From Gammaproteobacteria bacterium (GTDB lineage: Bacteria; Pseudomonadota; Gammaproteobacteria; Arenicellales; JAANXG01), in contig JAANXG010000038.1 of the NCBI GenBank assembly GCA_018263405.1, forward strand, positions 1 to 33,538: a stretch of 33,538 nucleotides of DNA, in the 5' to 3' direction. The translations under genes and the position numbers were made by a program. Below the pieces are notes generated by a model. It did not search any database. It was given only the letters and a program-made list of their open reading frames with translations, and was not told the origin of the DNA. Positions 31,140-33,538 of the stretch are shown here, in pieces. Positions within the stretch are counted from its first letter, which is position 1. Each line of letters starts with the position of its first letter.

Positions 31140-33158
31140 TCAAGGTTCAGATCGCCGCCGGCTGCGACGCCGGCGGCGATCGGGAACGTTGTCGCCTTGG
31201 AAGCGCGCCGATTCCGGCAGGCTGACCTTCTTCCGCAACTCGGCGTACGGGTCAATTTTGTGCGGAATAGCCATGGCATTGATAAAATGCTCCTGGAACC
31301 TCGGTTCCACGGCAGTTTCGATTTTTTGGATGCGTTTCACGACGCGGTCGATTTCGACCCGGGCATTCTTGTCCATCAATGCCATGCGGGCGCCGTCGCC
31401 GGCAGCATTGCCCACGGAAAACACATTGTCCAGATCGCAATCCGGAATCAACCCCAGAACCATCGCGTGCTTGGTGTCGATATGACTACCGAAGGCGCCG
31501 GCGATCTTGATTCGGTCTACATGGTCCACGCGCATCCGCTCCATTAACAGTTTCGCCCCGGCATAAAGGGCGGCTTTGGCCAGCTGGATCTGCCGGACAT
31601 CGTTCTGCGTGACGACGACCCTTACGTTTTCGCTCTCATACAACAGGTAGGAATATGTTCGACCGTTGGGAAATACACGCTCGCTCCGGGCGGCAAGTTG
31701 ACCGTCGATGATGCCGTCGGTGCTGACGATGCCGGCCAGGTACATTTCCGCAATCACTTCGATGATCCCAGACCCGCAAATCCCCGTGACTCCGGTTTTA
31801 CTGCTGTCGAACGCCTCGCTATCCGACCACTCGTCGCAGCCGATCACCCGGACACGCGGCTCCAGCGTACCCGGATCGATCCGGACGCGGTCGATGGCAC
31901 CCGGCGCCGCTCGCTGGCCGCCGCTGATTTGAGCGCCCTCGAATGCCGGCCCGGTGGGGCTGGAACAGGCCATCAGCTGCTCACGGTTGCCCAATACGAT
32001 CTCGGCGTTGGTGCCGACATCCACCAGCAGCGTCATGGCGTCGTCGTGGTAGGGCCGTGCCGACAGCACCATCGCGGCGGCATCGGCGCCGACATGGCCC
32101 GCTATGCACGGCAGCACGTAGACCCGCGCCTCCGGGTTCATATCCAGTTTCAGGGTAGCCGCCGACGTTGCCACCGATTCATCGGTGGCCAGTGCGAAGG
32201 GCGCGCCGCCGAGTTCCACCGGATCGATTCCCAATAGCAGATGATGCATCACCGGGTTGCCCACGAAAGTCATATCCAATACATCGTGCAGGTCCGCTCC
32301 GATCTCCCGGGATACGTCCGAAATCAGACGAGCGATAGTTTCGCGTACCGACATAGTCATCTCCCTGTCACCGCCCGGGTTCATCATGACGTAGGACACC
32401 CGGCTCATCAGATCTTCGCCATAACGGATTTGCGGGTTCATTGCTCCCGATGACGCCAAAACCTTGCCATTGGCGAGATCGCACAGATGCACCGCGATCG
32501 TCGTGGACCCCACATCGATGGCCGCTCCGTAGACTTGGTCGTGAAATCCCGGCCACAGGGCAATGATGTCCCGCTCGTCATAGACCGCGGCCGTGACTTT
32601 CCACTCGCCTTGTCTCAGAATTTTCTGAAGATCCTGCACCAGCTCCACCCCGCACCGAAGGTCCGTCAATCCCCACTCGAATTCCAGTGCAAGCTTCAGC
32701 CGAGTCAGATCGCCTTCCGGATTGTGCATATTGGGTTCGGGCACCTCGACGTAGTGCAGGCGCACCGTCGGAAACAGCTCAAGGTCCAGCAGACCCGCCT
32801 GCTTGCGAATGACCTGCCGATGCACCTGGCTGTCCGGCGGGACATCGATGACGACGTCGTCGAGCAGGCACGCCTGACAGGCCAAACGCCTGCCTTCGGC
32901 AAGCCCGTATTGACGTTCATACCGGGTTTCGACAGCCCCCCGACCGCTGAGATGGTCTGCTTTGGAGCTGATACCATGCTTGGCGAATTCGCCTTCGGTG
33001 CACAGAACCTGACAGCGGCCGCACATCGCACGTCCACCACACACCGAGTCCAAATCGACGTTCAGTGTCCGCGCGGCGTCAAGTAGCGTCGTGCCCGGTT
33101 CGAATTCACCGCGCTTGCCGCTGGGAAGAAATACCACTTTGGCGGGTCGCTGGGACAT
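31140..33158 (-). CDS. Ferredoxin-ASKHA activator of corrinoid proteins (RamA/DUF4445 type)
   Basis: 672 residues. The N-terminal 2Fe-2S ferredoxin domain has Cys40, Cys46, Cys49 and Cys94 (VCGGRAMCGRCQVLC, LACQAC). A linker domain runs to about 210. The C-terminal ASKHA ATPase part starts AAIDVGSTTIAVHLCDLANG, and has MTFVGNPVMHHLLLGIDP, LLVDVGTNAEIVLGNRE and GVTGICGSGIIEVIAEMYL. RamA and RACo of this family use ATP to reduce inactive Co(II) corrinoid proteins to Co(I) so that methyl transfer resumes. With two MttB-family genes in the window this is its likely job. The C-terminus carries an Arg-rich tail (PDRRRRRSRRRSEP) encoded by a perfect 12-bp inverted repeat. A repeat related to the etfB hairpin lies 12 bases upstream of its ATG. 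Confidence 0.9.
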   Translation of the reverse strand: MSQRPAKVVFLPSGKRGEFEPGTTLLDAARTLNVDLDSVCGGRAMCGRCQVLCTEGEFAKHGISSKADHLSGRGAVETRYERQYGLAEGRRLACQACLLDDVVIDVPPDSQVHRQVIRKQAGLLDLELFPTVRLHYVEVPEPNMHNPEGDLTRLKLALEFEWGLTDLRCGVELVQDLQKILRQGEWKVTAAVYDERDIIALWPGFHDQVYGAAIDVGSTTIAVHLCDLANGKVLASSGAMNPQIRYGEDLMSRVSYVMMNPGGDREMTMSVRETIARLISDVSREIGADLHDVLDMTFVGNPVMHHLLLGIDPVELGGAPFALATDESVATSAATLKLDMNPEARVYVLPCIAGHVGADAAAMVLSARPYHDDAMTLLVDVGTNAEIVLGNREQLMACSSPTGPAFEGAQISGGQRAAPGAIDRVRIDPGTLEPRVRVIGCDEWSDSEAFDSSKTGVTGICGSGIIEVIAEMYLAGIVSTDGIIDGQLAARSERVFPNGRTYSYLLYESENVRVVVTQNDVRQIQLAKAALYAGAKLLMERMRVDHVDRIKIAGAFGSHIDTKHAMVLGLIPDCDLDNVFSVGNAAGDGARMALMDKNARVEIDRVVKRIQKIETAVEPRFQEHFINAMAIPHKIDPYAELRKKVSLPESARFQGDNVPDRRRRRSRRRSEP
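31150..31181. repeat. Perfect 12-bp inverted repeat encoding the Arg-rich tail of the ASKHA protein
   Basis: gatcgccgccgg (31150-31161) and ccggcggcgatc (31170-31181) flank an 8-base loop. It lies in the last codons of the minus-strand gene and just past the end of the convergent 73-codon gene. It is GC-only without a T-run. It may act as a bidirectional transcript end or mRNA stabiliser as well as coding sequence. Confidence 0.6.
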
Positions 33159-33169
33159 ACTCGTTTAAC

Positions 33170-33242
33170 TTAGTACCCCTTGGCACAATGACGTACCCGT
33201 TCAGCGGGATCGGAAAGGCCCATCGCCAAGGGGTGCTTAGGG
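33170..33242. repeat. Diverged copy B of the etfB-upstream hairpin repeat
   Basis: Left end ttagtaccccttggcacaat and right end ccaaggggtgcttaggg are the same as in copy A at 12653-12717, and cgttcag is kept in the middle, but the inner arms no longer pair well and the spacer is longer. It begins 12 bases upstream of the ASKHA start codon. As in copy A, the gene start lies on the ttagtacccc side. Confidence 0.75.
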
Positions 33243-33538
33243 CTCGCGCAAAAATAACTTCCCATTTTCACATCCCGTCTTCGGGCCGTCTTCGGGCCAT
33301 CTTTGAACGATCCTCCATCGCAAAATCCTCATAGCAGCCCTGCTAGGAGCCTGTCGGACTTAGGATGAATCTACTGCGGCGGCGGGAGATCGGCCCACTT
33401 TCCCGATTTATTTGTAAGTTCATTTCAATAACCCCGTGCAAGAATGTGGGGGTAGGGTTGTCTTTCAGGGCTGTCGAAAGCACGGAGGCTTTCGCCAGAG
33501 CGTACAGGGAGGTATCTACAGCGTCCCTGAAAGACAAC
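33243..33538. other. Repeat-rich non-coding end of the window
   Basis: No supportable gene. It opens with gctcgcgcaaaaa, also found with one change at 25651-25662, followed by a tandem pair of gtcttcgggcc near 33286 and a ggagcctgtcggactta string (33347-33363) of a kind I recall at ends of transposon-like elements. The final 82 bases form a nested stem-loop (33457-33538). It looks like mobile-element or dispersed-repeat DNA cut by the window edge. Confidence 0.5.
33457..33538. repeat. Nested inverted repeat at the right edge
   Basis: gttgtctttcaggg (33457-33470) and ccctgaaagacaac (33525-33538) are perfect 14-bp inverted copies. Inside them gaaagc (33476-33481) and gctttc (33488-33493) form a second stem. 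The outer stem may continue beyond the window. A dispersed extragenic palindrome is the simplest reading. Confidence 0.7.

Noticed and set aside
31150..31181. Rho-independent terminator for the ASKHA or the 73-codon gene
   Set aside because: The stem is perfect but lies in coding sequence and has no T-run on either strand; kept only as an inverted repeat.

Overview
The window is high-GC DNA from a Gram-negative bacterium, most likely a gammaproteobacterium. The grounds are a trimeric-type porin with a signal peptide, a GbdR/GlxA-type regulator and many proteobacterial catabolic families. It is an accessory or catabolic region: demethylation and amino-acid or acid breakdown genes, cut by small mobile remnants. 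I see no tRNA, rRNA or CRISPR. Base composition was judged by eye only.

Layout. 1-702 (minus): 5' part of a porin gene running off the left edge. 1067-3544 (plus): a TPR-sulfotransferase and an exported protein of unknown function. 3711-12628 (minus): a methylamine/betaine block made of two Old-Yellow-Enzyme-type N-demethylases (DgcA/TMADH-like), an MttB-superfamily methyltransferase, a betaine-homocysteine methyltransferase, and etfB-etfA. 13046-15762 (plus): a second MttB-family methyltransferase with a clear terminator, then a GlxA/GbdR-like AraC regulator. 15965-19164: a multi-pass membrane protein of unknown role, convergent with an Asp/Glu-racemase-like gene and dadA. 19418-22413 (plus): SDR, acyl-CoA dehydrogenase and phosphotransferase (APH) genes in one tight unit, resembling the lvaD/lvaC/lvaA set for 4-hydroxyacyl-CoA breakdown. 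22543-25781: a hypothetical gene, then a decay zone holding a 270-bp MITE-like element, a pair of 73-bp direct repeats, an IS91-type transposase scrap, and a bdhA-patatin pair collapsed by a deletion. 25836-29641 (plus): a DUF6285 (LvaB-like) gene overlapping a fused indolepyruvate ferredoxin oxidoreductase gene. 29833-33158: a MetF-like reductase, a 73-residue membrane-anchored protein and, convergent, a ferredoxin-ASKHA activator of corrinoid proteins (RamA/DUF4445 type). 33170-33538: repeats and mobile-element-like sequence.

How the genes fit together (inference). BHMT and the non-pyrrolysine MttB proteins would take methyl groups from glycine betaine or related quaternary amines. The OYE-type enzymes would oxidatively demethylate the tertiary and secondary amines, passing electrons to EtfAB. 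The ASKHA protein would re-activate a corrinoid protein, and the MetF-like enzyme would feed methyl-THF into one-carbon oxidation. The GlxA-type regulator would sense betaine or dimethylglycine. The corrinoid protein that such MttB enzymes need is not in this window.

Points most worth a second look: Arg-rich tails shared by four methyl-transfer proteins; a hairpin repeat placed just upstream of both etfB and the ASKHA gene; a missing Fe-S cysteine in one of the two paralogous demethylases; the split Lva-like gene set; and a MITE whose empty site is preserved 1.6 kb away.
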